Shown here: one piece after another, positions 4,901 to 5,287 of the stretch
How positions within the stretch are numbered: the stretch's first letter is position 1
Layout: every line of letters starts with the position of its first letter
Source of the DNA: Bacteroidales bacterium
Lineage (GTDB): Bacteria > Bacteroidota > Bacteroidia > Bacteroidales > FEN-979
Assembly: GCA_023229525.1 (NCBI GenBank)
Contig: JALNZC010000087.1
Location: forward strand, 1 to 5,287
Length of the DNA stretch: 5,287 nucleotides
Reading direction: 5' to 3'
Position numbers and translations under genes: made by a program
The notes under the pieces: model-generated
The model's input: only the letters and a program-made list of their open reading frames with translations
Told to the model about the DNA's origin: nothing
Database searches by the model: none

Positions 4901-5287
4901 GTAGGATCTCTGAATAGCCAGGGATACCGGTCGATTCTGCCGACTGAATATGACCGTGGTCTCTGCCTGATTCCTTCGGAAGTCCTTGGGTTTATCATGG
5001 ATTCACAGCCGAAGGAGTATGAAAAGCTTACGGTTCAGTATGGTGAGGAAACGGAGGTTAAGCTTTGCAAACGTCTGAATGAGGAGATCGCCCGCCGGGG
5101 TGTGATCGATGTGCTGAGGAATGGTGTCACGGCCCGGGGCTGCATTTTTTCAATGGTTTATTTTCAGCCAAATTCCGGATTGAACCTTGAACACCGGGAA
5201 CTCTACCTGAAAAACCGCCGCTCCCTCATCCGCCAGTTAAAATATTCATTAAAAAACGAGAATTCCATCGATATGGCGCTGTTCCTG
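4901..5287 (+). pseudogene. hsdR: HsdR N-terminal region without a start codon, runs off the window
   Basis: In frame 2 the sequence reads SLNSQGYRSILPTEYDRG, then SEVLGFIMDSQPKEYEKL, GVIDVLRNGVTARG, MVYFQPNSGLN and ENSIDMALFL. This is the opening of the HsdR N-terminal nuclease domain, ending before the catalytic region at the window edge. The frame is open back to a TAA at 4883-4885 but has no ATG, GTG or TTG there. Homology fades near 4901, so the first 20-30 residues and the promoter are missing. The first in-frame ATG is 4997, inside conserved sequence and without a good ribosome binding site. The gene is therefore probably dead or badly truncated at its 5' end, even if the rest continues intact to the right. 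It is N-terminal to the region kept in the left fragment, so the two are not halves of one gene split by a simple insertion. Confidence 0.85.

Noticed and set aside
485..4912. Attachment-site or target-site duplication flanking the island
   Set aside because: Comparing the sequence around 485-500 with that around 4895-4912 shows no shared direct repeat, and no integrase or transposase is present.

Overview
The window looks like a short accessory (defence-type) island lodged in a wrecked type I restriction locus. Both edges carry pieces of a type I restriction endonuclease subunit R (HsdR). They are richer in G+C (32 of 60 bases in 1-60; 34 of 60 in 5041-5100) than the island between them (for example 15 of 60 in 1141-1200). 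The taxon cannot be fixed from this sequence. The weak Shine-Dalgarno signals, the small zinc-ribbon family and the heptamer repeats would fit a Bacteroidota/Chlorobiota-like or deltaproteobacterial anaerobe, but this is a low-confidence guess.

Layout from left to right: (1) 1-354, the motor-domain part of an hsdR with its Walker A motif, ending in a stop; (2) 361-420, a perfectly periodic inverted repeat of four 7-mers against four 7-mers; (3) 419-490, a short out-of-frame scrap of the same hsdR just after the DEAH box; (4) 677-1840 and 1833-2543, an overlapping pair encoding a three-Cys-motif partner protein (TcmP) and a DUF5131 (phage Gp37/Gp68-type) protein with a C-x6-C-x2-C motif; (5) 2574-2870, a small four-cysteine zinc-ribbon-like protein; (6) on the minus strand, 3742-4236 and 2898-3740, a tightly coupled pair resembling the putative nucleotide-modification-associated domains Nmad2 and Nmad3; (7) a 180-base divergent control region with competing hairpins; (8) 4447-4899, an acidic orphan protein with a strong ribosome binding site; (9) about 4901-5287, the N-terminal region of an hsdR that has lost its start.

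The hsdR pieces are not in the order a simple insertion would give. The left piece is from the middle of the protein and the right piece is from its N terminus, so the downstream copy restarts the gene. This is the pattern left when a circle carrying an internal hsdR fragment integrates by homologous recombination, or by a tandem duplication with cargo between the copies.

Two separate two-gene modules with predicted links to nucleic acid chemistry (TcmP with DUF5131; Nmad2 with Nmad3) converge on each other inside this scar. None of the four has an experimentally established role that I can cite. The most interesting reading is that they, with the zinc-ribbon protein and the acidic orphan, form a compact island of nucleotide-modification or defence cargo that displaced a restriction enzyme.
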